A DNA stretch of 8,325 nucleotides from JBCCZC01 sp039188505 (GCA_039188505.1 JBCCZC010000248.1:1-8325); one strand, 5' to 3'; shown: positions 1 to 7,094, counted from the stretch's first letter. The notes: a model not told the origin generated them from the sequence alone. Program-made: numbers and translations.

Positions 1-366
1 CTCCGTGAACTGGAAGAGGAGACCGGCATTGAACAATCGAGTATCACGGAGATCGAGATCCTGGGCTACGCACGCCTGCTGCACTATGGAGGCAAGCCGG
101 ACTATTTCGGGATCGCTATTGCCGATGTCACTAAGGAAGATCTGAGCCGTCGCTGGGAGGAGATGCCGTTCGTGCGCGAGCATGAGCTCATCGAAATTTT
201 CGGCTCGCGGCCTTCGGACTTCGTTGTTGGGCTCGAATCAAAGGTCGATGAGCTCCGACTGGACCCGGAGTGCAGCATCGTTCTGCTATGCAATGTGATC
301 TTCGCGCTGGGATTCCTCAAGGGCGATGGCGGCGTCTTCGCAGATCGCATCTTCGCCCCGACCTGA
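1..366 (+). CDS. Nudix-box protein, 3' end (5' end outside window)
   Basis: The reading frame is open from the first base to a TGA at 364-366, giving the last 121 residues of a protein whose start lies upstream. Its first residues read LRELEEETGI, which fits the C-terminal half of the Nudix box (REUXEEXGU). In Nudix hydrolases this segment forms the metal-binding helix that supports cleavage of nucleoside-diphosphate-linked substrates. After the box comes a strand-like stretch (ILGYARLLHYGGKPDYFGIA), then an acidic region and a hydrophobic C-terminal part with two cysteines (CSIVLLCNVIFALGF). The glycine and glutamate of the first half of the box are not in the window, so activity cannot be judged and the substrate is unknown. 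About 110 residues after the box is somewhat long for a minimal Nudix domain and may mean a C-terminal extension. Base use matches the neighbouring genes. Confidence 0.6.
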   Translation, partial: LRELEEETGIEQSSITEIEILGYARLLHYGGKPDYFGIAIADVTKEDLSRRWEEMPFVREHELIEIFGSRPSDFVVGLESKVDELRLDPECSIVLLCNVIFALGFLKGDGGVFADRIFAPT

Positions 367-508
367 TCCTTGGAGTCAAAGACGCCAGCGTCACCACCCG
401 ACGCCTGCTCAACAGGCCGTGGCCGAATACGCCACGATCGAGGAGACCATGGCACCGGTGGCCCTCGAGACCATGAGCCGGTGGATTCTGGAAACGACCG
501 CGGACTGA
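326..508 (+). CDS. doubtful small ORF downstream of the Nudix gene
   Basis: This 60-codon frame starts inside the end of the Nudix gene and stops at TGA 506-508. The first half is low-complexity (Arg, His, Pro, Ser) and looks like a shadow of the overlapping gene. The second half, from about the GTG at 419, reads like real protein, with an amphipathic helix-like segment (EYATIEETMAPVALETMSRW). No Shine-Dalgarno was seen for either start. It could be the remnant of a C-terminus left after a deletion, or chance. I do not recognise a family. Confidence 0.18.
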   Translation: MAASSQIASSPRPDPWSQRRQRHHPTPAQQAVAEYATIEETMAPVALETMSRWILETTAD

Positions 509-611
509 CGAGGGCAGCACCCGGCGCCCACGGGGATCGCGGTTCGTGTAGATTCCCCAGCAATGCCCATGGCGCGGGAAAATACTGAGCCGGCCTCTCG
601 ATGCTGAGCCG

Positions 612-1547
612 ATGAGCGACGCCGACCGATCCACGCCCACGGTTCTGGTGCTGGGCGGCGCCGGCTTCATCGGGCGACATGCCGCGGCGGCCTTGATGAC
701 GGCGGGCAGCGACGTCGTCATTGGCACGCGGTCTCCCGGTCCCATGGGTAGCCGCGAACCGCCCCATCCTCGCGCTGCCCGAGCGCAGCAGCGCGAGGCC
801 CGGCTGGAGCGCCTGACGGACGTCCGGGACTGGCTGCCCGTCATCGAAGACGTCGACGTTGTCCTGAACTGCGTAGGCATCCTGCGACAGCGGGGAAGAG
901 AGACCTACGATCGCGTTCACTACCGGGCGCCGGCCGCGCTGGCGGAAGCCTGTCGAGAACGGTCCAAACGCCTCGTCCACGTCAGCGCACTCGGGCTCGA
1001 CAAGCCGGCGCGGAGCCGATTTCTTACCTCGAAGCTTGCCGGTGAGAAAGCGATTCAAGTGGCTGGGGGAAACTGGATCCTTGCTCGCCCTTCTCTGCTC
1101 GACGGTGCAGGCGGCTTCGGCGCCGCCTGGCTCCGCGGCATCGCGCGTCTACCCTTTTTCCTGGGGCCCATCGGCGCCACCGGCAGGATTGCGGCGCTCG
1201 ACGTCGGTGAGTTCGGAGAGGCGCTCGCTCGCCTCTGCCTCGGAACACCGGAAGCGCTTCGCCTCGACGTGTCCCGGATCTTCGAACTCGGTGGCATGGA
1301 GTCCTGGAATTTTCGCGAGTACATCGTCGCCCTGCGGCGCACCTATACCGACAGGCCGGCCTTGTGCGTTCCCATTCCCGGGTTCCTGGCTCGCGCCGGC
1401 GCGCACCTCTGCGACGGCCTTCACTTTTCCCCCTTCTCCTTCGGCCACTGGGAGCTTCTGCGCCGGGACAACGCGCCGTCGACGAATCGCCTTCCGGAAC
1501 TCCTGGGCCGCCCGCCCCTGTCCGTGATGTCCCGGAATTTCGATTGA
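612..1547 (+). CDS. NAD(P)-binding NDUFA9-like epimerase/dehydratase family protein
   Basis: This 311-residue protein has the extended/atypical short-chain dehydrogenase fold. The N-terminal dinucleotide-binding turn GGAGFIG is at residues 15-21, after a hydrophobic strand (TVLVLG). Further on are the typical 'VVLNCVGIL' strand, then 'KRLVHVSALG', then an SKLAGEKA segment where classical members carry YXXXK; here the tyrosine position appears to be Phe, so classical oxidoreductase chemistry is doubtful. A later stretch (ILARPSLLDGAGGF) matches the 'LRPS..(Y/F)GP' region of the NDUFA9-like branch. Bacterial members are usually labelled complex I NDUFA9-subunit-like or NAD-dependent epimerase; the true substrate is generally unknown. 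The ATG at 612 has no clear Shine-Dalgarno, and a tiny ATG-TGA frame (601-615) overlaps it. The end converges on the secreted-protein gene with a 60-base gap. It shows no functional link to nap. Confidence 0.75.
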   Translation: MSDADRSTPTVLVLGGAGFIGRHAAAALMTAGSDVVIGTRSPGPMGSREPPHPRAARAQQREARLERLTDVRDWLPVIEDVDVVLNCVGILRQRGRETYDRVHYRAPAALAEACRERSKRLVHVSALGLDKPARSRFLTSKLAGEKAIQVAGGNWILARPSLLDGAGGFGAAWLRGIARLPFFLGPIGATGRIAALDVGEFGEALARLCLGTPEALRLDVSRIFELGGMESWNFREYIVALRRTYTDRPALCVPIPGFLARAGAHLCDGLHFSPFSFGHWELLRRDNAPSTNRLPELLGRPPLSVMSRNFD

Positions 1548-1573
1548 GAATCGATTCATCGAAGCCAGAGCGG

Positions 1574-1590
1574 AGCTTGCACGGCAAGCT
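1574..1590. terminator. weak hairpin between convergent genes
   Basis: AGCTTGC (1574-1580) and GCAAGCT (1584-1590) form a perfect 7-bp stem with a 3-base loop in the 60-base gap between two convergent genes. Neither strand has a T-run after it, so this is at best a bidirectional, non-canonical terminator. A 10-base palindrome, GAATCGATTC, lies just upstream at 1548-1557. Confidence 0.3.
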
Positions 1591-1607
1591 GCGCCCGGCC
1601 GACCGCC

Positions 1608-2858
1608 CTACTCGAAGCTGTCCCGGAAGATCACGGTGCTGATCGAGAAGGCCAGAATAACGGGTGGATTGGCATAGCGGCCCTGCTCCCGATCGGCGCC
1701 CGGTACGGACACGTAGAGCAGGCCGCTGGCGGGGTCGTAGCTGCCTCCGCCGATGAGGTGGTCGGAAAACGGCGTCTGGAACTCACCGGAACCATAGGGC
1801 CTGATCTGGTGCGGCTCGACGGCGCCATTGCGGGCATCGATCAGATCGTTCAGATCCCAAAGCCAGTAGTAGTTGGATTGGTCGCTCGCGATCCGGGGGC
1901 AATAGCCGCCGCAGAGGTTGCCGTTGTCCTGGGTGCACTTGTAGCAGACGCCGCTTTCGTGGCCGCCCGAGTAACCGATCGTGAGATAGGTTCGGGTGCC
2001 GGGTACCACCATCCCGAACACCGCGCGGGAGAGGTGGGTCCAGAGATCGTTGCCGCGCGAGTCGTTGCTCAGGTCGGGATGCAGCGGATCCGCGAGGCTG
2101 AAGTCGAGCAGGCGGACCGTCTCGATCGTTTCGCTCTCGTCGGCCAGGGATGATGCATCGAACGCGAAGGCCGAGGGGCCTACGCTGGTCCGACCGATGA
2201 TCGGAATGCCGCTCGACTGGCCCGTGATGTGGTCCCCGCCCAGAGCGTTCTGCCAGGCTTCGGGAACCGGTGAGATCCAGCCACTCGTGTGGCCGGCGCC
2301 ACCGTCAAAGCGTTTCGGACCGATGACCGAACTCGCGCTGATGGCGCCCGGGTCGTCGAGCAGCAAACTGGTATGCGTGTTGTCGCCAGGCGCGTCGTAG
2401 TACTCGTAGGCATTCACGAGCAGCCGTCGCCCGTCCGCTGTATCGAGCAGTCGAAGACCGCCGATCCTGTTGAGACCCTGCGGATTGCCGCCGGTCATCC
2501 GCCCGAGCACCCCCTCGAAGCCCTGGATCGGTGGTGTGGCCATGTTCAGCTCGGCCAGCACGTCGCTTCGCACCGGCGGCGGCAGCACGAACTCCGCGAG
2601 CTGCTGATGGTGCCCATGGCCGACGATCAGAATCGAGTTCGACGCCGGATCGTACTCGAGCGGCCCCTCCGAGTAGTTCATCGACGAGCCGTTGAACTCG
2701 TTCGCAGGCAACCGGACCGCGCCCTCGAAACTCAGGTCGCGGATGTCCAGAAGGGATGCGGAGGGCTGCCCGCAGGCCGGACCGGCGACAAGCGCCATGG
2801 CAAACCATGCCGTGCTGACCACGCAACGCAGGGATCGACTTTCGAATGCCTGTTTCAT
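1608..2858 (-). CDS. secreted protein of unknown function with C-terminal FRDSFE tail
   Basis: The frame extends upstream to 2936, but I place the start at the ATG whose 5' base is 2858. It has a purine-rich ribosome site (GGGGAAGG) just before it and opens directly with a signal peptide: basic residues, then a hydrophobic core (STAWFAMALVAG), then PACGQ. The product is 416 residues. A lipoprotein site at that Cys is possible, but the -3 residue is atypical. The mature part is rich in Gly, Asp and Ser with repeated short 'YDPASNSILIVGHG' and 'YDPASGLLYVSVPG' strands, which suggests a beta-propeller-like fold (inference). Four cysteines at residues 305, 308, 316 and 320 (C-X2-C-X7-C-X3-C) could form disulfides or bind a metal. 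The protein ends in VIFRDSFE, resembling the short C-terminal tails of many secreted proteins in Xanthomonadales-like bacteria (from memory). I do not recognise the family. The gene is divergent from the nap operon. Confidence 0.75.
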   Translation of the reverse strand: MKQAFESRSLRCVVSTAWFAMALVAGPACGQPSASLLDIRDLSFEGAVRLPANEFNGSSMNYSEGPLEYDPASNSILIVGHGHHQQLAEFVLPPPVRSDVLAELNMATPPIQGFEGVLGRMTGGNPQGLNRIGGLRLLDTADGRRLLVNAYEYYDAPGDNTHTSLLLDDPGAISASSVIGPKRFDGGAGHTSGWISPVPEAWQNALGGDHITGQSSGIPIIGRTSVGPSAFAFDASSLADESETIETVRLLDFSLADPLHPDLSNDSRGNDLWTHLSRAVFGMVVPGTRTYLTIGYSGGHESGVCYKCTQDNGNLCGGYCPRIASDQSNYYWLWDLNDLIDARNGAVEPHQIRPYGSGEFQTPFSDHLIGGGSYDPASGLLYVSVPGADREQGRYANPPVILAFSISTVIFRDSFE

Positions 2859-3204
2859 GTCGCCTTCCCCATACCCTTTTTCGCCCTTCCCAAGCGTAGA
2901 CACCGACCAGGGCCAGAACCGCCGAGCCGAGCACACTTCGACGACGCAGCTTGGGTCGAATGCGGATACGGACCTGAGGGGATATTCGACGGCGGTATGT
3001 CGGCGGCACGCGCGGCGCTCCCTGAGCCCCCCATCTCCGTTGCGGCCGGCAGGGGGTGCTTCAAGCCCAAGTATCGCGCGCTAGCTGATTTGTCGGCCCG
3101 CGAACGGGCACTTCGATCGATTCCGACGCGCCAACATGCGAGTATGCTGGATAACGAGCTGGTGGGGGCCGGCTCCATACACCGAGACTGCTTTGGAGGG
3201 GGTT
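2859..3204. other. divergent intergenic region upstream of napE
   Basis: These 346 bases separate the start of the secreted-protein gene (-) from napE (+) and must hold both promoters. I found no convincing FNR site (TTGAT-N4-ATCAA) and no clear NarL/NarP heptamer pair. An 8-base palindrome TCGATCGA is at 3113-3120. The frames open here on either strand look like GC-rich chance frames. The napE frame stays open upstream to an ATG at 3136, but nothing supports starting there. Confidence 0.5.
3121..3148 (+). promoter_or_regulatory. possible weak sigma-70-like promoter for nap
   Basis: TATGCT (3143-3148) matches four of six bases of a -10 element. TTCCGA (3121-3126), 16 bases upstream, matches three of six of a -35. 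The position, about 50 bases before the napE Shine-Dalgarno, is sensible, but the match is weak and could be chance. A weak -35 would be expected if an activator drives the operon. Confidence 0.2.
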
Positions 3205-3222
3205 ATGGGTTCCGATTCGTAG
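3195..3222 (+). promoter_or_regulatory. Shine-Dalgarno, ATG and in-frame amber at the napE 5' end
   Basis: GGAGG (3195-3199) lies five bases before ATG 3205-3207, the best translation start in the region, and in frame with the NapE body. After five codons (MGSDS) the frame meets TAG at 3220-3222. No other start in that frame has a ribosome site: the next candidate is CTG at 3229, with nothing like a Shine-Dalgarno at suitable spacing. Either the site starts a five-residue leader, or napE carries a nonsense codon. Confidence 0.7.
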
Positions 3223-3228
3223 CACGTT

Positions 3229-3366
3229 CTGACGAAGCGGGGGGAACGGCGTGTCTTCCTCTTCATTGCCGTTTTCCTCTTTCCGGCGCTTTCCGTCATC
3301 TTCGTCGGCGGCTACGGGCTGCTCATCTGGATCTACCAGATGATCTTCGGCCCGCCCGCGGCCTGA
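3229..3366 (+). CDS. napE: NapE, small membrane protein of the nap operon (start damaged or non-standard)
   Basis: The frame from CTG 3229 to TGA 3364-3366 gives 45 residues with the NapE signature. A basic segment (TKRGERRVFLF) leads into one transmembrane helix at about residues 9-36, containing the family-typical 'FLFPALSV..VGGYG' and 'W.YQMI.GPP' features. NapE is a single-pass inner-membrane protein encoded at the head of some nap operons; its exact role is unsettled. Family members are usually about 45-60 residues. Counting from ATG 3205 with the amber as a codon would give 53 positions, which fits as well as the 45 from CTG. So this is either a napE broken by TAG at codon 6, or a gene using CTG in a place where ATG or GTG would be expected. 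The body itself is intact. napF starts 12 bases after the stop. Confidence 0.8.
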   Translation: MTKRGERRVFLFIAVFLFPALSVIFVGGYGLLIWIYQMIFGPPAA

Positions 3367-3378
3367 GCGGTTGCGAGC

Positions 3379-3858
3379 GTGGACCTGGGAAGACGCAACC
3401 TGCTGCGGGGGCGGCGAACGGCCGCACCGCCGCCCCTGCGCCCGCCCGGCGCCCTGGCGGAGCATCGCTTCATCGATGCCTGCACGGCCTGCGATCGATG
3501 CATCGATGAGTGTCCCGAGCGCATTCTCGTGCGCGGTTCCGGCGGTTTTCCCGAAGTGGACTTCTCTCGGGGCGAGTGCACGTTCTGCAGCGCCTGCGTG
3601 GACGCCTGCGACGACCAGGCGCTCGACTCGGCGGCAGGGCGTCTCGACATCGCGATTCAGGTCGGGGATGGCTGCCTGGCGATGAACCAGGTCGTGTGCC
3701 TGGCCTGCGGGGATGCCTGCGAGGCGGACGCGATCTCTTTTCCGCCAAGGCTCGGGCAGGCTGCAATTCCACGGATCGACGCGGCAGCATGCGTGGGCTG
3801 CGGTTCCTGCGTCGCCACCTGCCCGAGGCAGGCCCTGGAGGCAACGCCCCGTGTCTGA
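3379..3858 (+). CDS. napF: NapF, iron-sulfur protein for NapA maturation
   Basis: NapF is a cytoplasmic ferredoxin-like protein that interacts with NapA before export and is thought to help load or protect its Fe-S cluster. This 159-residue product starts at GTG 3379 with the typical DLGRRNLLRGR opening. It keeps all sixteen cysteines in four clusters: C35-X2-C38-X2-C41-X3-C45-P; C67-X2-C70-X2-C73-X3-C77; C99-X7-C107-X2-C110-X3-C114; C138-X2-C141-X2-C144-X3-C148-P. The unusual X7 spacing of the third group is the same as I recall for E. coli NapF, which has a similar length. In the second group the residue after the last Cys is Asp rather than Pro. There is no signal peptide, as expected. The last 8 bases overlap napD, so the two are probably translationally coupled. 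Confidence 0.93.
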   Translation: MDLGRRNLLRGRRTAAPPPLRPPGALAEHRFIDACTACDRCIDECPERILVRGSGGFPEVDFSRGECTFCSACVDACDDQALDSAAGRLDIAIQVGDGCLAMNQVVCLACGDACEADAISFPPRLGQAAIPRIDAAACVGCGSCVATCPRQALEATPRV

Positions 3859-4129
3859 CTATCACGTGGCCAGCTTCGTTGTCCGCGTGTTTCCGGGCGA
3901 TGTGCCGGCGGTGAACGCGGTCATCGCCGATACCGAAGGTCTCGAGGTCCATGCGCAGGAGGACGGCAAGCTCGTCGTCACCGCCGAGGCCTCGCATCTC
4001 GGCGAGCTCGCGGCGCTCACCGAGCAGCTCAAAGACGTACCCGGCGTCATCGACGCCGCTCCCGTCTATCACGAATTCGACGCCGCCGGCGCACCCGCAC
4101 CGGCACCAGACGAGGTGGATCAGCCATGA
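3851..4129 (+). CDS. napD: NapD, NapA-specific chaperone
   Basis: NapD is the small cytoplasmic chaperone that binds the twin-arginine signal peptide of NapA and holds back export until cofactors are inserted. I chose GTG 3851 because the protein then begins MSDYHVASFVVRVFP, matching the usual NapD N-terminus, and GGAGG (3837-3841) stands nine bases before it. The product has 92 residues, close to the family norm. It shows the ferredoxin-like beta-alpha-beta pattern, 'GLEVHAQ..GKLVVTAEA' in the middle and 'PGVIDAAPVYHEFD' near the end. The tail is Ala/Pro-rich. The 5' end overlaps napF by 8 bases and the TGA overlaps the napA start as ATGA. The gene appears intact, in contrast to its partner napA. 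Confidence 0.92.
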   Translation: MSDYHVASFVVRVFPGDVPAVNAVIADTEGLEVHAQEDGKLVVTAEASHLGELAALTEQLKDVPGVIDAAPVYHEFDAAGAPAPAPDEVDQP

Positions 4130-6618
4130 GTGTCAGCAGACGATCGTTCATGAAAGCCAACGCTATCGCGGCCGCCGCAGGCGTCGCGGGTATCTCGGTG
4201 CCCGCCGCCGCCAGCAACGTCGTCACCGGCGAGAATCTGACGAAGCTCACCTGGAACAAGGCGCCGTGCCGCTTCTGCGGCACCGGATGTTCGGTGAACG
4301 TCGCGACCCTCGACGGCAAGGTCGTGGCAACCCACGGCGATACCAAGTCCCCGGTCAATCGCGGCCTGAACTGCGTCAAGGGCTACTTCCTGTCGAAGAT
4401 CATGTACGGGACCGATCGTCTCCAGACCCCGATGCTCCGCATGCGCGACGGCGCCTATCACAAGGAGGGCGATTTCACCCCGGTGAGCTGGGATACGGCC
4501 TTCGACGTCATGGCCGAGAAGTTCAAGGCGACCCTCAAGGCCAAGGGGCCGACGGCGATCGGCATGTTCGGCTCAGGCCAGTGGACCGTGCACGAGGGCT
4601 ATGCGGCGGTGAAGCTCATGAAGGCCGGCTTCCGCTCCAACAACATCGAGCCCAATGCGCGCCACTGCATGGCCTCCGCCGTTGTGGGCTTCATGCGGAC
4701 CTTCGGCATCGACGAGCCCATGGGCTGCTATGACGATATCGAGGCCGCCGACGCGTTCGTGCTCTGGGGCTCGAACATGGCTGAGATGCATCCGATCCTG
4801 TGGACGCGGGTGACCGATCGGCGTCTCAGCGCACCGCACGTCAAGGTGGCGGTCCTGTCGACCTTCAAGCACCGCAGCTACGACCTTGCGGACCTCGATC
4901 TGACGTTCACGCCGCAGACCGACCTCGCGATCCTGAACTTCATCGCCCACTACATCATTCGCACCGGGCGAGTGAACCGGGATTTCGTGAACAAGCACAC
5001 GAACTTCCGGCGTGGCGATGCCGATATCGGCTACGGGCTACGCGACGAGCATCCGCTCCAGGGGGCCGCAGCTAATCCGAACAGCGGCGGCTCGCAGCCC
5101 ATGAGCTTCGACGAGTTCGCCGAGTTCGTGAGCACCTATGACGAGAAGATGGTCTCCGAGCTTTCCGGGGTGTCCGAGGAGAAGCTGGTTGCGCTGGCGG
5201 AGCTCTATGCCGATCCGGACAAGAAGGTCACGTCGTTCTGGACCATGGGATTTAACCAGCACACGCGGGGCGTGTGGTGCAACAACCTGATCTACAACAT
5301 CCACCTCCTCACGGGGAAGATCGCAACGCCCGGCAACAGCCCGTTCAGTCTGACCGGCCAGCCGTCCGCGTGCGGGACCGCGCGGGAATTGGGTACCTTT
5401 GCGCACCGCCTCCCAGCCGACTACGTCGTCGCGAACGAAGAACACCGCAAGAAGGCCGAGGGAATCTGGCGATTGCCCGCGGGAACGATCCCCGAGAAAC
5501 CCGGATTCCACGCCGTGGAGCACAACCGCAAGCTCAAGGACGGCGAGATCAACGCCTACTGGGTCCAGTGCAACAACAACATGCAGGCGGCGGCGAACAT
5601 CAATGAGGAAGGTCTCCCGGGGTATCGGAACCCGGATAACTTCATCGTCGTCTCCGAGGCCTACCCGACGGTGACGGCCGAGGCCGCCGACCTGATCCTA
5701 CCGGCAGCGATGTGGGTCGAGAAGGAAGGTACCTACGGCAACGCCGAGCGTCGCACGCAGGCGTGGTATCAGATGATCGCGGCGCCGGGCGAGTCGAAGT
5801 CGGATCTCTGGCAGCTCATGGAGTTTTCCAAGCGGTTCACGACCGACGAGGTCTGGCCCGAGGATCTGCTCGCGAGCGCGCCGGATTACCGGGGCAAGAC
5901 GCTCTACGACGTCCTGTTCGCCAATGGCCATGCCAACCGCTATCCGCTCGAGCAGACGAGTAAGGATCACCTCAACGAAGACTCGGAGCACTTCGGTTTC
6001 TACGTGCATAAGAGCCTCTTCGAGGAATACGCCGAGTTCGGCCGAGGCCACGGCCATGACCTGGCGCCCTACGACGTCTACCAGCAAACCCGCGGGCTGC
6101 GCTGGCCCGTGGTCGACGGCAAGGAAACGCTCTGGCGCTACAAGGAAGGATCGGATCCCTACGCGAAGGCAGGCAGCGATTGGGATTTCTACGGCAAACC
6201 CGATGGTCGGGCGATCATCTTCGCCCTGCCCTACGAGCCACCCGCGGAGAGCCCTGACGAGGAATACGATCTCTGGCTGAGCACCGGCCGGGTACTGGAG
6301 CACTAGCATTCGGGATCCATGACGCGCCGGGTGCCCGAGCTCCAGCGCTCGATGCCGGACGCGGTGCTCTACATGCACCCGGACGATGCCAACGAGCGAA
6401 ACATGCGCCGTGGCGACGCGGTGACGATCGTCTCGCGCCGGGGCGAGGTGAAAACGCGCGTCGAAACCCGGGGAAGGAACCGGCCGCCACGCGGCCTCGT
6501 TTTCATGCCGTGGTTCGACGCTGCCCGGCTGGTCAACAAGGTCACGCTGGACGCGACCGATCCACTGTCCAAGCAGACCGATTTCAAGAAATGCGCCGTC
6601 AAGGCCGTCAAGGCGTAG
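4126..6618 (+). CDS. napA: NapA, periplasmic nitrate reductase catalytic subunit, interrupted by in-frame TAG at codon 727
   Basis: NapA reduces nitrate to nitrite in the periplasm at a Mo-bis-MGD centre fed by a [4Fe-4S] cluster. Visible parts: a Tat signal (SRRSFMK at residues 4-10, likely cleavage after the AAA at 27-29); cluster cysteines 48, 51, 55 and 83; the electron-relay lysine at 85; the Mo-ligand Cys181 in NARHCMAS. GAGGTGG stands seven bases before the ATG. The frame meets TAG at 6304-6306, directly after GRVLEH. It continues without a shift through HSGSMTRRVPEL and LVFMPWFDAARL to KKCAVKAVKA and a second TAG at 6616-6618. Counting the amber as one residue gives 830, essentially the normal NapA length. 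The 103 residues after the amber belong to the pterin-binding C-terminal domain, so a product stopping at residue 726 should be inactive. The rest is strongly conserved, so the lesion is recent, suppressed, or an error. Confidence 0.93.
6304..6306 (+). other. napA: in-frame amber codon within napA
   Basis: TAG stands where NapA proteins carry Trp in the conserved LEHWHSGSMTRR-type motif. TGG to TAG is one G-to-A change. There is no insertion or deletion: the frame before and after is the same. The base after the TAG is C. Confidence 0.9.
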
Positions 6619-6622
6619 GAGG
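6616..6622 (+). promoter_or_regulatory. napA stop overlapping the napB ribosome site
   Basis: TAGGAGG merges the final napA TAG with the GGAGG Shine-Dalgarno of napB, whose ATG is four bases further on at 6627. This suggests translational coupling, so premature termination at 6304 would leave about 300 bases untranslated and could reduce napB and napC output. Confidence 0.7.
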
Positions 6623-6626
6623 CCGC

Positions 6627-7094
6627 ATGAAGACATCAACCCAGCTCATCGTTCTGCTCGCCGCGGTGTTCACCTTCAGCCTGAGCCTCGCGGACGAGAT
6701 CGCAACGCTACGGCACGGCACGCCGATCAACGAAGAGGCCAACCCGGCACCGATGCCCGCAGTGATCGACGGCGACCTGCGGCCCAATCGCAGCTACCCG
6801 ATGCAGCCGCCGGTGATTCCGCACGACGTCCGTGGCTACGAGATCTCCCTGCAGGTGAATCGCTGCATGGCGTGCCATGGGCGCAGCCGCATCGAGGACA
6901 GCCAGGCGCCCATGGTCAGCGTGACGCACTACATGGATCGGGATCTCAATTTCCTCGCCGAGATCTCCCCGCGCCGCTACTTCTGCGACCAGTGCAATGT
7001 GGTCCAGACGAACACGCGCAACGTGACGGGGAATTCGTTCCGGGATATGGACGTGATCCTCGAGGAGCGCGCGGCAAGCGAACGGGGCGACTAG
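6627..7094 (+). CDS. napB: NapB, dihaem cytochrome c subunit, second haem motif altered to CXXCN
   Basis: NapB is the periplasmic small subunit that carries electrons from NapC to NapA through two c-type haems. This 155-residue protein has a signal peptide (hydrophobic core LIVLLAAVFTFSLSLA, likely cleaved before Asp23). It also has the NapB landmarks: MQPPVIPHDVRGYE with distal ligand His66, CMACH at 80-84, THYMD with distal ligand His101, and SPRRYFC leading into the second haem site. That site reads CDQCN (120-124): codon AAT at 6996-6998 replaces the CAT/CAC for the proximal haem ligand. Val126 also stands where family members usually have Pro. The following VQTNT..VTGNSF region is otherwise recognisable. 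Without that His the cytochrome c maturation system should not attach the haem normally and the iron would lose an axial ligand. A GGAGG site precedes the ATG. The gene ends in TAG. Confidence 0.92.
   Translation: MKTSTQLIVLLAAVFTFSLSLADEIATLRHGTPINEEANPAPMPAVIDGDLRPNRSYPMQPPVIPHDVRGYEISLQVNRCMACHGRSRIEDSQAPMVSVTHYMDRDLNFLAEISPRRYFCDQCNVVQTNTRNVTGNSFRDMDVILEERAASERGD

Noticed and set aside
102..1058. 318-residue open frame on the minus strand
   Set aside because: It lies antisense to the Nudix and NDUFA9-like genes and is rich in Arg, Ser and Pro with no domain features.
2305..3009. Minus-strand frame with a hydrophobic stretch (SVLGSAVLALVGVYAW)
   Set aside because: It overlaps the secreted-protein gene in another frame for most of its length; the hydrophobic stretch lies in the intergenic region with no ribosome site or family resemblance.
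2289..3509. 406-residue open frame on the plus strand
   Set aside because: It runs antisense through the secreted-protein gene and then out of frame through napE and napF; composition is that of a shadow frame.
6304..6306. Pyrrolysine at the napA amber
   Set aside because: The position is a conserved Trp in the family, one base from TGG, and no pyl genes are in the window; a nonsense change is simpler.
6319..6618. Separate 99-residue gene after napA
   Set aside because: It is the in-frame C-terminus of NapA beginning at the Met of GSMTRR; it has no ribosome site of its own and is not an independent gene.
5698..6639. 313-residue open frame on the minus strand opposite napA
   Set aside because: It is wholly antisense to strongly conserved napA, has Arg/Val/His-rich composition typical of GC-rich shadow frames, and no recognisable domain.
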